Shown here: positions 1 through 7,501 of the stretch, piece by piece
How the letters are laid out: every line of letters starts with the position of its first letter
Numbering within the stretch: position 1 is the first letter of the stretch
Origin: Sphingomonas prati
GTDB lineage: Bacteria; Pseudomonadota; Alphaproteobacteria; Sphingomonadales; Sphingomonadaceae
Assembly (NCBI RefSeq): GCF_014643515.1
Contig: NZ_BMJP01000005.1
Location: forward strand, 281,793-345,792
Direction of reading: 5' to 3'
Length of the DNA stretch: 64,000 nucleotides
Translations under genes and position numbers: made by a program
Notes under the pieces: generated by a model
Seen by the model: only the letters and a program-made list of their open reading frames with translations
What the model was told of the DNA's origin: nothing
Database searches by the model: none

Positions 1-381
1 CTCGAGTGCAAGCGTATAGGAACGCTCGCCATTATAGTCGCCGGAATAGTCCAGCCGCGCGACCAGGAACCGCCCGCGCAACCGCTCCCCGCTTTCGAAG
101 CTCAGTTCGTAATCGTCGAGCAACCCGGCCAGCGCATTCGCCTTCAGCCGCGTCTCCGCCGCCGATCCGGTAAACACGCCGGCCCCCGCGACCGACACCG
201 ATCGCACCCCCGCGCCGGAGAGCAGCTCGCGCCACCCGCCCGAAGCCTTGCTGGTAATCGCCACCGCCTCGCCGTTGATCGACAGCATCGTCGTCCGCAT
301 GCCCGCCACGGTCGCATAGACCGGGCTCGCCGCCCCATCCCCGACCTTCAGCAGGAACGCACTTCCCTTTTCCACCGCCAT
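1..381 (-). CDS. Phage/GTA major tail protein, TP901-1 family (partial)
   Basis: This is the N-terminal 127 residues of a tail tube protein; the gene continues past the left edge, so the C-terminus is missing. I translated it by hand from the ATG at 381. It begins MAVEKGSAFLLKVGDG and contains a GGWRELLSGAG stretch followed by LAGLLDDYELSFESGE, the pattern of TP901-1 type major tail proteins, which stack into the tail tube. It is the last member visible here of a minus-strand head/tail cluster and corresponds to gp9 of RcGTA-like elements. A strong hairpin at 410-433 separates it from the DUF3168 gene upstream. Confidence 0.75.
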   Translation of the reverse strand, partial: MAVEKGSAFLLKVGDGAASPVYATVAGMRTTMLSINGEAVAITSKASGGWRELLSGAGVRSVSVAGAGVFTGSAAETRLKANALAGLLDDYELSFESGERLRGRFLVARLDYSGDYNGERSYTLALE

Positions 382-409
382 GTCATGATCCCCTGTATCA
401 AAAAGAAAG

Positions 410-433
410 CCCCCTCCCTTTCAAGGGAGGGGG
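410..433. repeat. GC-rich intergenic hairpin
   Basis: Two perfect 11-base arms (410-420 and 423-433) face each other with a 2-base centre in the gap between the DUF3168 gene and the tail protein gene. It resembles the C-rich/G-rich palindromes found between sphingomonad genes. It has no T-run, so it is either a repeat element or an mRNA-stabilising hairpin rather than a classic terminator. Confidence 0.6.
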
Positions 434-491
434 TTGGGGGTGGGTGCAACGGCACCCCACCCATGAACACGAAGGGAAGACGAGGCCCGCC

Positions 492-887
492 TCACCCCAG
501 CGAAACCGTCCGCACCCGGTACTCCACCAGCCCCGCCCAGGGCCGCCCCGCATCGCGCACCAGCCGCGCGCGCAGGAACAGCAGCCCCACGATGCTGTGC
601 CCGCCCAGCTCGCGCGCCATCTCATCGATCGCGCCCTCCGCCAGCGCCATCAGCGCGTGGAGCCGCGACGGCCGCCCGCCCTCGTCCCACAACACCACCG
701 CGATCCGGTGCTCGCGCCCCTCCAGCCCCTTCGCACCCCAGTCCGACGTCGTCGCCTCGCCGATCGCCGCATAGGGCAGCTTCGCCTCCGCCGGCGGTCC
801 GTCGAACACGCCCGTCACCCGGTCACCCAGGCCGGCACGCAACGCCGTCACCAGCGCCGCCTGCACCGCTCCCGCCGCATCGCTCAT
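492..887 (-). CDS. DUF3168 tail completion protein (GTA gp8-like)
   Basis: A 131-residue protein starting MSDAAGAVQAALV. It has the DUF3168 shape: an N-terminal helix, then LPYAAIGEATTSDWGAKG, then HRIAVVLWDEGG, and an RVRTVSLG end. Such proteins sit between head-tail adaptor and tail tube genes and act in tail completion. The start at 887 overlaps the stop of the upstream 68-residue ORF by four bases (ATGA), so the two are probably translationally coupled. Longer in-frame extensions run through other real genes and were not used. Confidence 0.8.
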   Translation of the reverse strand: MSDAAGAVQAALVTALRAGLGDRVTGVFDGPPAEAKLPYAAIGEATTSDWGAKGLEGREHRIAVVLWDEGGRPSRLHALMALAEGAIDEMARELGGHSIVGLLFLRARLVRDAGRPWAGLVEYRVRTVSLG

Positions 888-1090
888 GTCCCGTCCTCCC
901 CGATCATGCCCCGCAAATCGCGCAGCCGCACATCGTCCAGCATCCGCCGCGACAGCCCGCGCCCCACCAGCGTCACGCCGTCCGCCGCATCGATGACATC
1001 CAGTTCCGGAAAGGCCGCCCGCAGCCGCGCCGCCACGCGCGCGATCACCGCTAGCTGCCGCCGCATCGCGATCCGCTCGACCCGCGTCAC
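884..1090 (-). CDS. Small basic protein between GTA gp7 and gp8
   Basis: A 68-residue Arg-rich ORF with a GTG start at 1090. It overlaps the upstream connector by GTGA and the downstream DUF3168 gene by ATGA, which argues strongly that it is translated. It reads MTRVERIAMRRQLAV then LRAAFPELDVIDAADGVTLVGRGL. I recognise no family, and RcGTA itself has no obvious gene in this position. It may be a small adaptor piece or a duplicate connector fragment. Function is unknown. Confidence 0.6.
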   Translation of the reverse strand: MTRVERIAMRRQLAVIARVAARLRAAFPELDVIDAADGVTLVGRGLSRRMLDDVRLRDLRGMIGEDGT

Positions 1091-1377
1091 GGTTCTTCCT
1101 CAGCAAACAGCGTGATCCGGTCCGGCATCCGCGGATCGGCCAGCACCCGCACCACGCGCAGCTGCATCGCGACCCGCTCGATCCGATCCCCCACCGCGAC
1201 GTCGCAAGGCCGCATCGCGATCCGCCAGCGCCGCTCCCCGTCCGGCACGCACCCCGCCCACACCGTGCCGACTGGCGCGAACACCGCCGACACGCCCCCC
1301 TGCGCATCGCGCACCGGATCGCCGCGCGACACGGTCACCCGCTCGCGCAGCAACCCGGCAAGCCCCGCCCCGCTCAC
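1087..1377 (-). CDS. Phage head-tail adaptor (GTA gp7-like)
   Basis: A 96-residue head-tail joining protein of the SPP1 gp16 type. The visible pattern is LRERVTVSRGDPVRDAQGG, then the VWAGCVPDGERR stretch and the end LRVVRVLADPRMPDRI, as in phage head-tail adaptors. I chose the GTG at 1377 because it overlaps the stop of the preceding gene by GTGA, the coupling style used throughout this operon. An upstream ATG at 1404 would give 105 residues. It should sit between portal/connector and tail tube. Confidence 0.75.
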   Translation of the reverse strand: MSGAGLAGLLRERVTVSRGDPVRDAQGGVSAVFAPVGTVWAGCVPDGERRWRIAMRPCDVAVGDRIERVAMQLRVVRVLADPRMPDRITLFAEEEP

Positions 1378-1640
1378 AGCCGCATCTGCCGGTAAGGCCG
1401 CCACAGCGCCGCCACCACCGCGGGCGGCCCTGCATCGTCATCGCGGTGCGCATGAAAATGCGCCGCCAGCCGCACGATCCCCTGGGCCACCGCCGCCGGC
1501 ACCTCGCCCGTCAGCGGCGCCCCTAGGAACCGCTCCGCCACCCCCTCCGCGGCCGCGACCAGCGTCGCGATCAACGCATCCTCCGCGTCCGTCTCCAGGC
1601 GCAGATACGCCTTCACCGCGTCGATCCCGACCGCTGCCAT
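1374..1640 (-). CDS. Head-tail connector (phage gp6-like)
   Basis: An 88-residue protein beginning MAAVGIDAVKAYLRLETDAED, typical of gp6-like connectors (DNA packaging protein QLRG family) that add a ring below the portal. A G-rich Shine-Dalgarno stretch lies just before the ATG at 1640, and the longer in-frame ORF starting at 1706 lacks one. It is short compared with some GTA gp6 proteins. It follows the capsid gene after an 84-base gap, so it probably belongs to the same transcript. Confidence 0.75.
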   Translation of the reverse strand: MAAVGIDAVKAYLRLETDAEDALIATLVAAAEGVAERFLGAPLTGEVPAAVAQGIVRLAAHFHAHRDDDAGPPAVVAALWRPYRQMRL

Positions 1641-1724
1641 CCCACCCCTCCCTACGATAGATCCGCCCGGCCCCAGGCTCGAAAGTTTGGAACCGAGCGG
1701 CAACAAGTCATTGATCCGAAACGA

Positions 1725-2750
1725 TCAGTTCGCCGAGAACCGCATGAGCTTGATCGCCTCGGCATTCACCACCGCACCGCCCACGCGCTTGGTGGCGTAG
1801 AAGTGGACGAACGGCTTGTTGGTGAACGGATCGCGCAGGATCTGCGTCTCCTGCCGCTCGGCGATCAGGTACCCCACCCGGAAATTGCCGAACGCGATGC
1901 CCAGGCTGTTCGCCGCCACGTCGGGCATGTCCTCGGCCTCGACCACCGGATAGCCGAGCAGCGTATCGGGCCGCCCCTCGATCAGCCCCGCCTGCCACAC
2001 GAACGCCCCGTCCGCGGTCTTCACCTTGCGGATCAGCGACAGCGTCGCGCTGTTCATCACGAACGACGCACCCTGCCGGTACGGACTGCGCAACGCCTGG
2101 ACCAGGTCGATCAGCCGGTCCTGCGCATTGCTGCCGAACCCGCCCGCCGCACCCGACGGCACGTACTGTAGCGCCCCGAACGCGCGCGTCGCGTCCCCCT
2201 CCGGCGCCACCGGTTCGGCCAGGAAGCCGCGCGGCTGATGCACCCCGTTGCCGGACACGAACGCCGCCCCCTCGGCGCGGGCGAACTCGGTCGCCACCTC
2301 GTCGGCCAGCCACTGCTCCACATCGAACGCGGCATCGTCCAGCATCGCCTGGCTCGCCGCCGGGTTGGCGTACAGCTCGCCCATCGGCGGCGCGATCTCC
2401 GCGAACACGGGCGTGCCCGTCTCCGGACGCCCCGCCGTCTCGGCCACCCAGCCGGACGGCGTCGCGCCGCGCGTCACCAGCTTGCGGTACCCCGCGGTCC
2501 CGACCTTCACGACCTGCGCGATCGACCGGATCGGCGAGATGCTCGCCAACGCCGCATCGATCCGGCGGTCGATCTCCTCCGGCACGGCATAGCCGCCCGC
2601 CGCATCCGTGACGCCGTTCACGCTCTTCAGCTCGACGCCCACCTCGCGCCCGGCGCGCAGATACCCCTCCACGAACGCCGTCACCGAGCCGTCCGCCCGC
2701 GCACCAGACAAGGCCGGCCGCCCGAACACATCTGCCTTCACTTCGTACAT
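1725..2750 (-). CDS. Major capsid protein, HK97 fold
   Basis: A 341-residue HK97-type capsid protein. It has the family sequence ALASISPIRSIAQVVKVGTAGYRKLV, then GWVAETAGRPETG, the FVSGNGVHQPRGFL stretch and a C-terminal VGYLIAERQETQILRDPFTNKPFVHFYATKRVGG, all standard in phage and GTA capsids. The ATG at 2750 is preceded by AGGAGAG at good spacing, which decides the start. The N-terminal delta domain is short, as in RcGTA-like capsids. The preceding gene encodes the protease that would mature it. Confidence 0.92.
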   Translation of the reverse strand: MYEVKADVFGRPALSGARADGSVTAFVEGYLRAGREVGVELKSVNGVTDAAGGYAVPEEIDRRIDAALASISPIRSIAQVVKVGTAGYRKLVTRGATPSGWVAETAGRPETGTPVFAEIAPPMGELYANPAASQAMLDDAAFDVEQWLADEVATEFARAEGAAFVSGNGVHQPRGFLAEPVAPEGDATRAFGALQYVPSGAAGGFGSNAQDRLIDLVQALRSPYRQGASFVMNSATLSLIRKVKTADGAFVWQAGLIEGRPDTLLGYPVVEAEDMPDVAANSLGIAFGNFRVGYLIAERQETQILRDPFTNKPFVHFYATKRVGGAVVNAEAIKLMRFSAN

Positions 2751-2793
2751 ATGTCTCTCCTGTTGAAAATTTTCGGTCGGCAAGGCGGTCGCC

Positions 2794-3198
2794 TCACCAG
2801 ACCCGATCGACCCGCGCGTCCGGCTGCATTGGCACCGCGACCAGCGACACTTCGAGCAGGTCGACGTCGATCAGTTCACGATATGTTCTCTGGCGAATTC
2901 GCCGGGAACGGTATCCGAACGACAGCCCCGTCACCGCGCCGGCCAGCAACGCCGCCGCCATCGTCGACCCTGCCGGCACCTGTCCGGCGACGCGGAGCCC
3001 GCGCGCATCCTCGACCAGCGCGTCGATCGTCCCGACCGGCCGCAACCCGCCGTGCTGACGCAGCAGCGCGACCCGCCCCGGTCGTCCGGCCAGACTCCGC
3101 GAAAACGCCCCCGCCCGCACGATATCGCCACCGCGGTCCACCACGTCGAACAGCGCCGCATAGCCCTCGAACCGTACCACTTCTGCCGGCCTGCTCAT
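2794..3198 (-). CDS. Prohead protease, HK97 family
   Basis: A 134-residue serine protease that would process the capsid precursor during head assembly. It reads RFEGYAALFDVVDRGGDIVRAGAF near the N-terminus, VALLRQHGGLRPVGTI (with the usual catalytic His) around residues 45-60, and TGLSFGYRSRRIR around residue 92, which supplies the Ser. ATG at 3198 overlaps the stop of the gp3.5-like gene by four bases. Its position before the capsid gene is canonical. Confidence 0.88.
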   Translation of the reverse strand: MSRPAEVVRFEGYAALFDVVDRGGDIVRAGAFSRSLAGRPGRVALLRQHGGLRPVGTIDALVEDARGLRVAGQVPAGSTMAAALLAGAVTGLSFGYRSRRIRQRTYRELIDVDLLEVSLVAVPMQPDARVDRVW

Positions 3199-3506
3199 GG
3201 CTTCAGCAACTCGGTCAGCCCCAGCCGCGCCGCCATCGCCACGACCAGCAGCGCCAGCGCGATCCGCATCGCCCACGCCAGCACCGCGTTGCGCGCCGAT
3301 ACCTTCGCATCACGCCACGCCTTCAGAAGCTCGCGCAACGCACTGATATCGTTACGTGCGGACAGGTCGCTCAGCCCCAGCCGCTCCAGCGCCCGCCCCG
3401 CCCCCGCCTCGCTCGCCTCCTCGATCAGCGCGCGCAACGTCACCAGCGCCGCTCCCTCCTCCTCCGCCTGGCACAGCAACCGCGCCAACATCGCCACATC
3501 GGTCAT
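3195..3506 (-). CDS. Small membrane-anchored GTA protein (gp3.5-like)
   Basis: A 103-residue protein with an acidic helical N-terminus and a C-terminal hydrophobic helix (AVLAWAMRIALALLVVAMAA, ending LGLTELLKP). A G-rich Shine-Dalgarno sequence precedes the ATG at 3506. It lies between portal and protease, where RcGTA has the small orf3.5. Its role is unknown, and the C-terminal helix suggests membrane association. Coupling to the protease is by an ATGA overlap. Confidence 0.6.
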   Translation of the reverse strand: MTDVAMLARLLCQAEEEGAALVTLRALIEEASEAGAGRALERLGLSDLSARNDISALRELLKAWRDAKVSARNAVLAWAMRIALALLVVAMAARLGLTELLKP

Positions 3507-3532
3507 CCCATCCTCCCCCCTCAATGCCTGTA

Positions 3533-3599
3533 GTTCCCCGGCGAAGGCCGGGGCCTAGACGCAACCGCGCCACCTAGGCCCCGGCCTCCGCCGGGGAAC
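3533..3599. repeat. Inverted sphingomonad-type palindromic repeat
   Basis: Two arms of about 26 bases (3533-3558 and 3574-3599) are near-perfect reverse complements. The same unit occurs once as a single arm at 13341-13366. The right arm includes the portal stop codon and encodes the last residues of the portal (GSPAEAGA). Confidence 0.75.
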
Positions 3600-4707
3600 C
3601 AGCCACCTCCACCGCAAACCCCAGCAACTCACGCTTCTCCGCCCGCGACAGGAAATCCGCCGCCGCCACCTGCCCCCACATCGCGGCGCGATCACCCGAC
3701 AGCGCCGGCACCGCATCCAGGTCGACGACCAGCGCCAGCCCCGGCCACCACGCCGCCAGCCCGTCCGACACGCCGTCGAGCAACCGCGCCACCAGCGGCA
3801 GCACGGTCAGCCGCCACAGCGCACGGCTCGCCTCCGCATAATTGGCGTAGGTATTGTCGCCGGGCAGCCCGAGCAGCATCGGCGGCACCCCGAACGCCAG
3901 CGCGATCTCGCGCGCCGCCGCGGCCTTCAGCCCGACGAAATCCATGTCGGCCGGCGACAGGCTCATCGCCTGCCACTTCAGCCCCCCTTCCAACAGCATC
4001 GGTCGCCCGGCGTTGCTGGACCCGGCGAAGCTCGCCTCCATCTCCGCCTTCAACCGATCATACTGGTCACGGCTTAGCACCGCCCCCGGCTCGCCCGGGT
4101 CATAGACCAGCGCCCCCGACGGCCGCGCCGCATTGTCGAGCAACGCCTTGTTCCACTGCGTCGCCGCGTTGTGGATCGCCACCGGCCCCGCCGCCGCACC
4201 CAGCGACCCGACCCCATAATGATCGTCGAGCGGATGCAACGCCTTCAGGTGCACCACACCCCCCGCGCCCCCCTCACCCGCTACCGGATAACGCGTCGTC
4301 ACCGCCCCCGCCTGATACCGGTACGCCACCGGCCACCCGCCCGCATCCGCCTCCACGGTCACACGCTCCGGCCGCAGCGGATACAGCGCCTCCGGCACCC
4401 CGTCCGCCCCGCACCCGATCAGCAGATAGGCGTTGCCGTGCAACAGCATCTGCGCCGCGACCGTTTCCAGCACCGGCTTCACGATCCGTTCCGCGACATG
4501 CCCCTGTTCGGCCGCCAGCACCGTCACGCTGCCACACGCATCCGCCACCATCCGCACCGACCGCTGCGCCACCGCATTGCCCAGATACGCCGCCCGCACC
4601 TGCGCCTCGTACCCGCGCGGCCAATCCCCGAGCACGCCGCCCCCCGCACTCCGCACCAACGCCGGACGCGCCTCCGCACGCCCGGACTTCCGCCCGAACA
4701 ACCACAT
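3574..4707 (-). CDS. Phage/GTA portal protein, HK97 family
   Basis: A 377-residue portal, the dodecameric ring through which DNA is packaged. Family sequence includes AQRSVRMVADACGSV, LLHGNAYLLIGCGADGVPEALYPLRPERV, VVHLKALHPLDDHYGVGSLGAA, and FGVPPMLLGLPGDNTYANYAEASRALW. ATG at 4707 is preceded by TAGGAG at good spacing. The C-terminal residues are encoded by a palindromic repeat arm (3574-3599), so the original end was probably altered by repeat insertion. Confidence 0.92.
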   Translation of the reverse strand: MWLFGRKSGRAEARPALVRSAGGGVLGDWPRGYEAQVRAAYLGNAVAQRSVRMVADACGSVTVLAAEQGHVAERIVKPVLETVAAQMLLHGNAYLLIGCGADGVPEALYPLRPERVTVEADAGGWPVAYRYQAGAVTTRYPVAGEGGAGGVVHLKALHPLDDHYGVGSLGAAAGPVAIHNAATQWNKALLDNAARPSGALVYDPGEPGAVLSRDQYDRLKAEMEASFAGSSNAGRPMLLEGGLKWQAMSLSPADMDFVGLKAAAAREIALAFGVPPMLLGLPGDNTYANYAEASRALWRLTVLPLVARLLDGVSDGLAAWWPGLALVVDLDAVPALSGDRAAMWGQVAAADFLSRAEKRELLGFAVEVAGSPAEAGA

Positions 4708-4738
4708 GACAGCACTCCTAAAAAAGCCAGAACCGTCC

Positions 4739-4780
4739 ATCCCGAGCGAAGTCGAGGGACCCGTCGAGCGCAGCCGAGAC
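4739..4780. repeat. Intergenic short repeat of sphingomonad type
   Basis: In the gap between the large terminase stop and the portal start lie two related units (CCCGAGCGAAGTCGAGGGAC and GTCGAGCGCAGCCGAGAC). This tandem pattern is a familiar intergenic repeat in sphingomonads. Confidence 0.5.
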
Positions 4781-4797
4781 GCGCACCACCTAGGAAA

Positions 4798-6108
4798 CTA
4801 CAAAACCCTTAAAGCGGGCGCGCCACCCCCGCGCCCCAGCATCAGCTCGGTCATCGCCCACACCAGCGCATCCGCCCGGTCCGGCGACCGCCCCGGCCCC
4901 ACATAGGCGCCGCCCGACAACAGCCCAGCCAGCTCGTCCTCAAGCCGCGGAAACGCGCCGACATGCACCGCGCGCCCGGCCTCGTACAACGCCGCCACCG
5001 GTTCCGCCCGCGCCACCTTGCCGCGGCTGGCATGGACCAGCTTCACCGGCATGGCGCGGTTCGCGGCGCGCAGCACGCTGTCGACCATCGCGCCGCCATT
5101 GTTCGCCTCCGCCACCACGCGGTCCGCCCCGTGCGCCGCGGCCGCATCCGCCACCGCCTGCGCCCAGCCTTCCGGGCTCGCGCCCTGCACGCTGGCGTCG
5201 GCCACTACCTGCGCCACCCCGTCCGCGCCCAGCGTGACCACCACGATCCCGCACGCGTCCGACGTCGCCGTCGCCCCCGCCGGCGGATCGACCGCCACCA
5301 CGGTCCGCACCGCCGGCACCGCCACATCGCGCCGGCACGCCTCGATCAGCGCCCGGCTCCACAGCGCACCGTCGATCTCTTCGATCAGCTCGCCGTCCAG
5401 CTCCTGCCGCCCCAGCCGCGTTCCGCCGTACAGCGCGTCCATCGTCGCCACGAACGCGTCCGCCAGGTTCGCGCGATTGTCCGCCGTCCGCCCACGCGTC
5501 ACCACCACGCCCGGCATCGCGATCAGCCGGCGGACCAGCGGCACCGGCCGCGGCGTCGTGGTCGCCACGATCCGGGGCAAGCGCCCCAGCCGCAATCCCA
5601 TCGCAAGATTGTCCCATGCCGCGTCGCCCCCCTTCCATTTCGCGATCTCGTCCGCCCAGGCCACATGATGCTGCGGCCCGCGCAGCGCCTCCGGTTCCGC
5701 CGCGGAATACACCGTCGCCGTCCCCCCGCCCGGCCACCGCAGCCGGCGCAGCGACGGCTCCCACACCGGCCGTACATGAGCCGGCGCGATCGCCAGCAGC
5801 CCGCTTTCCCCCTCCACCATCACCGCCCGCGCCTCGGCATAGGTCGCGCCGATCAGTGCGGCCTGCACCCCCGGCCGCCCTTCCAGCTGCGCGCGCACCC
5901 ACTCCGCCCCGGCGCGTGTCTTGCCGAACCCGCGCCCGCCCAGCATCAGCCACAACCGCCAGTCCCCCGGCGGCGCGCGCTGCCCCGGCCGCGCCCACAG
6001 CTCCCAATGATGCTCCAGCCCGCGCGCGCCCTCGCCCAGCCGGCGCAGCATCCGCCGCCGCTCCGCATCCGGCAGGAACGCCAGCCGTTCGCCCAGCGAT
6101 CGTTCCAT
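4798..6108 (-). CDS. Terminase large subunit / DNA-packaging ATPase
   Basis: A 436-residue packaging motor protein. Walker A is GGRGFGKT at residues 57-64, Walker B ends VAWADE near 153, and IVATTTPRPVPLVRRL follows as coupling motif. The C-terminal nuclease half begins around VVAVDPPAG (about residue 280). It closely resembles the large terminases of RcGTA-like clusters. It follows the small subunit gene by 15 bases, so they are co-transcribed. Confidence 0.92.
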   Translation of the reverse strand: MERSLGERLAFLPDAERRRMLRRLGEGARGLEHHWELWARPGQRAPPGDWRLWLMLGGRGFGKTRAGAEWVRAQLEGRPGVQAALIGATYAEARAVMVEGESGLLAIAPAHVRPVWEPSLRRLRWPGGGTATVYSAAEPEALRGPQHHVAWADEIAKWKGGDAAWDNLAMGLRLGRLPRIVATTTPRPVPLVRRLIAMPGVVVTRGRTADNRANLADAFVATMDALYGGTRLGRQELDGELIEEIDGALWSRALIEACRRDVAVPAVRTVVAVDPPAGATATSDACGIVVVTLGADGVAQVVADASVQGASPEGWAQAVADAAAAHGADRVVAEANNGGAMVDSVLRAANRAMPVKLVHASRGKVARAEPVAALYEAGRAVHVGAFPRLEDELAGLLSGGAYVGPGRSPDRADALVWAMTELMLGRGGGAPALRVL

Positions 6109-6123
6109 GGCCCCGCCCCCCGC

Positions 6124-6573
6124 TCATTCCGCGATGCTTTCCAGCCGGCGCTTCATCTCCGACAGTTTCTCGTCGATCCGGTCGGTCACCACGCCCAGGT
6201 CGTCGATCTCCTCGAAGATGCCGGTCGCCTGCACCGCCGCGCGATGTTGCCGCAGCAGCTGCAACCAGGTCCGCTCCTCGTGGCTGGTCGGCGCATCGCG
6301 CTCGGCCTCGCCCCCCGCCGCGCGCGCCAGCGCGCGTTGCAGCATCCGCAGCTCCAGCCGCAGATACCCCTCGGCCAGCGCGCGCAGGAACGCCGCACGG
6401 AACTTCGCATCCGCCTGCCGCCGCTGCCACGCCCGCTTGTCGGTCGTCCCCACCGCGATCGCCGATTGCGTCACGTTGGCGGACCCGGCCAGCTCCTCCA
6501 GAAACCTCTTCTCGATCGTCGCCGACCAGGTCGCCGGCTTGTCCGCCTTCGTCTCCGTCGCCCCATCTCCCAT
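6124..6573 (-). CDS. Putative small terminase (GTA gp1-like)
   Basis: A 149-residue protein directly upstream of the large terminase. Residues 18-60 (SATIEKRFLEELAGSANVTQSAIAVG then AWQRRQADAKFRAAF) look like a helix-turn-helix of the terminase small subunit type, followed by a long helical segment ending in a DEKLSEMKRRLESIAE coiled tail. It would provide DNA binding for packaging. This is the first gene of the visible GTA operon, so the operon promoter should lie in 6574-6716. Confidence 0.7.
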   Translation of the reverse strand: MGDGATETKADKPATWSATIEKRFLEELAGSANVTQSAIAVGTTDKRAWQRRQADAKFRAAFLRALAEGYLRLELRMLQRALARAAGGEAERDAPTSHEERTWLQLLRQHRAAVQATGIFEEIDDLGVVTDRIDEKLSEMKRRLESIAE

Positions 6574-6595
6574 GCGTCATGCCCCCCGGACGACG

Positions 6596-6629
6596 AAGGG
6601 GCCGGAAAGCGTCTCCGCCCCGGCCCCTT
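6596..6629. terminator. GC-rich hairpin between terminase and SOUL genes
   Basis: A perfect 10-base-pair stem (6596-6605 with 6620-6629) with a 14-base loop lies between the end of the SOUL gene and the small terminase gene. It is placed to insulate the GTA operon from the upstream gene. There is no clear T-run on the minus strand, so termination is an inference. Confidence 0.45.
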
Positions 6630-6716
6630 TCGGAATTTCTCATCATTCACGTCACGTGCCAGATCAGCGCGCCGCTGTCAACCGATTTTAACTGATCTGG
6701 TTCACGCCGTTGCCTT

Positions 6717-7310
6717 TCAAACGACGGCCTGCCAAACCTCGTTATGCTTTAGCGGCCCGGGAATGAACGGCGAGTTGAAGAACGCATGCTCCACGCCGCC
6801 GACCGGCTCCAGCCCGCGGGCCTTGATCCACGCCGCCAGCTGCGCGCTCTTCTCCACCAGCAACGCGTCGTCGGCCTTGCCCGGAAAGCGGATCGTCGCC
6901 ACCCTCCGCGCCGCGATCAGTTCGATCTCGATTCCTGCGTCCGGCGTCGGCAACGTGTCGCGCGTGTAGGCCTTGGGCATCACGAAACTCACGGTCCACC
7001 CGCGCCCCTCGGTCCGCTCGGCCAGCACCGGCGCGGTCATCGCGATCTCGTCGCCCTCGCGGTGCTCGGCGAAGATATAGCCGGCCAGCACGCCGAACCC
7101 CTGCCCGAGCGCGCGGTCGCGCCCGCCCGGCTGCACCGTCCGCGCCACGAGGATCGGCGGATAACGGCGCAGCTCGAACACGCCGTCCTCCTCGACGGTT
7201 ACATAATCCGCCTTCTCGGTCGTCCGCTCCTTCAGCCAGTACAACCCCGCACCCGCCACCGCGACCGCCCCCACGCCCGCCGCCCAACGCCCGATCCTGC
7301 GATAATTCAT
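6717..7310 (-). CDS. SOUL family heme-binding protein
   Basis: A 197-residue protein with an N-terminal signal-anchor (GRWAAGVGAVAVAGAGLYWL) and a SOUL/HEBP domain. The signature starts at EEDGVFELRRYPPILVARTV, then GFGVLAGYIFAEHREGDEIAMTAPVLAE and TVSFVMPKAYTRDTLPTPD. These proteins bind heme or related tetrapyrroles and are commonly periplasmic or membrane-anchored in alphaproteobacteria. It stands alone and is not part of the GTA operon. The physiological ligand cannot be read from sequence. Confidence 0.88.
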   Translation of the reverse strand: MNYRRIGRWAAGVGAVAVAGAGLYWLKERTTEKADYVTVEEDGVFELRRYPPILVARTVQPGGRDRALGQGFGVLAGYIFAEHREGDEIAMTAPVLAERTEGRGWTVSFVMPKAYTRDTLPTPDAGIEIELIAARRVATIRFPGKADDALLVEKSAQLAAWIKARGLEPVGGVEHAFFNSPFIPGPLKHNEVWQAVV

Positions 7311-7501
7311 AAGGGGGTCCTTCTACTTCTGGGCTCCTCTCCTGCTTGGGAGGGAGCCGACATGCTCGAACTAGCAACGTCGCAGGTATGAAGCGGTTGC
7401 CCACACCCCAACCCCTCGCGGGAACAAGAGGGACGAAGCGCGCTTCAACTCGCCCGCTTCACCAGTCCCCCCACCCCAAACCGTCAGTCAGCCAGCAAGT
7501 C

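Noticed and set aside
4963..6969. Plus-strand ORF of 668 residues opposite the large terminase
   Set aside because: It is antisense to well-supported terminase genes, is His/Arg/Pro-rich with no family pattern, and is a product of high GC3.
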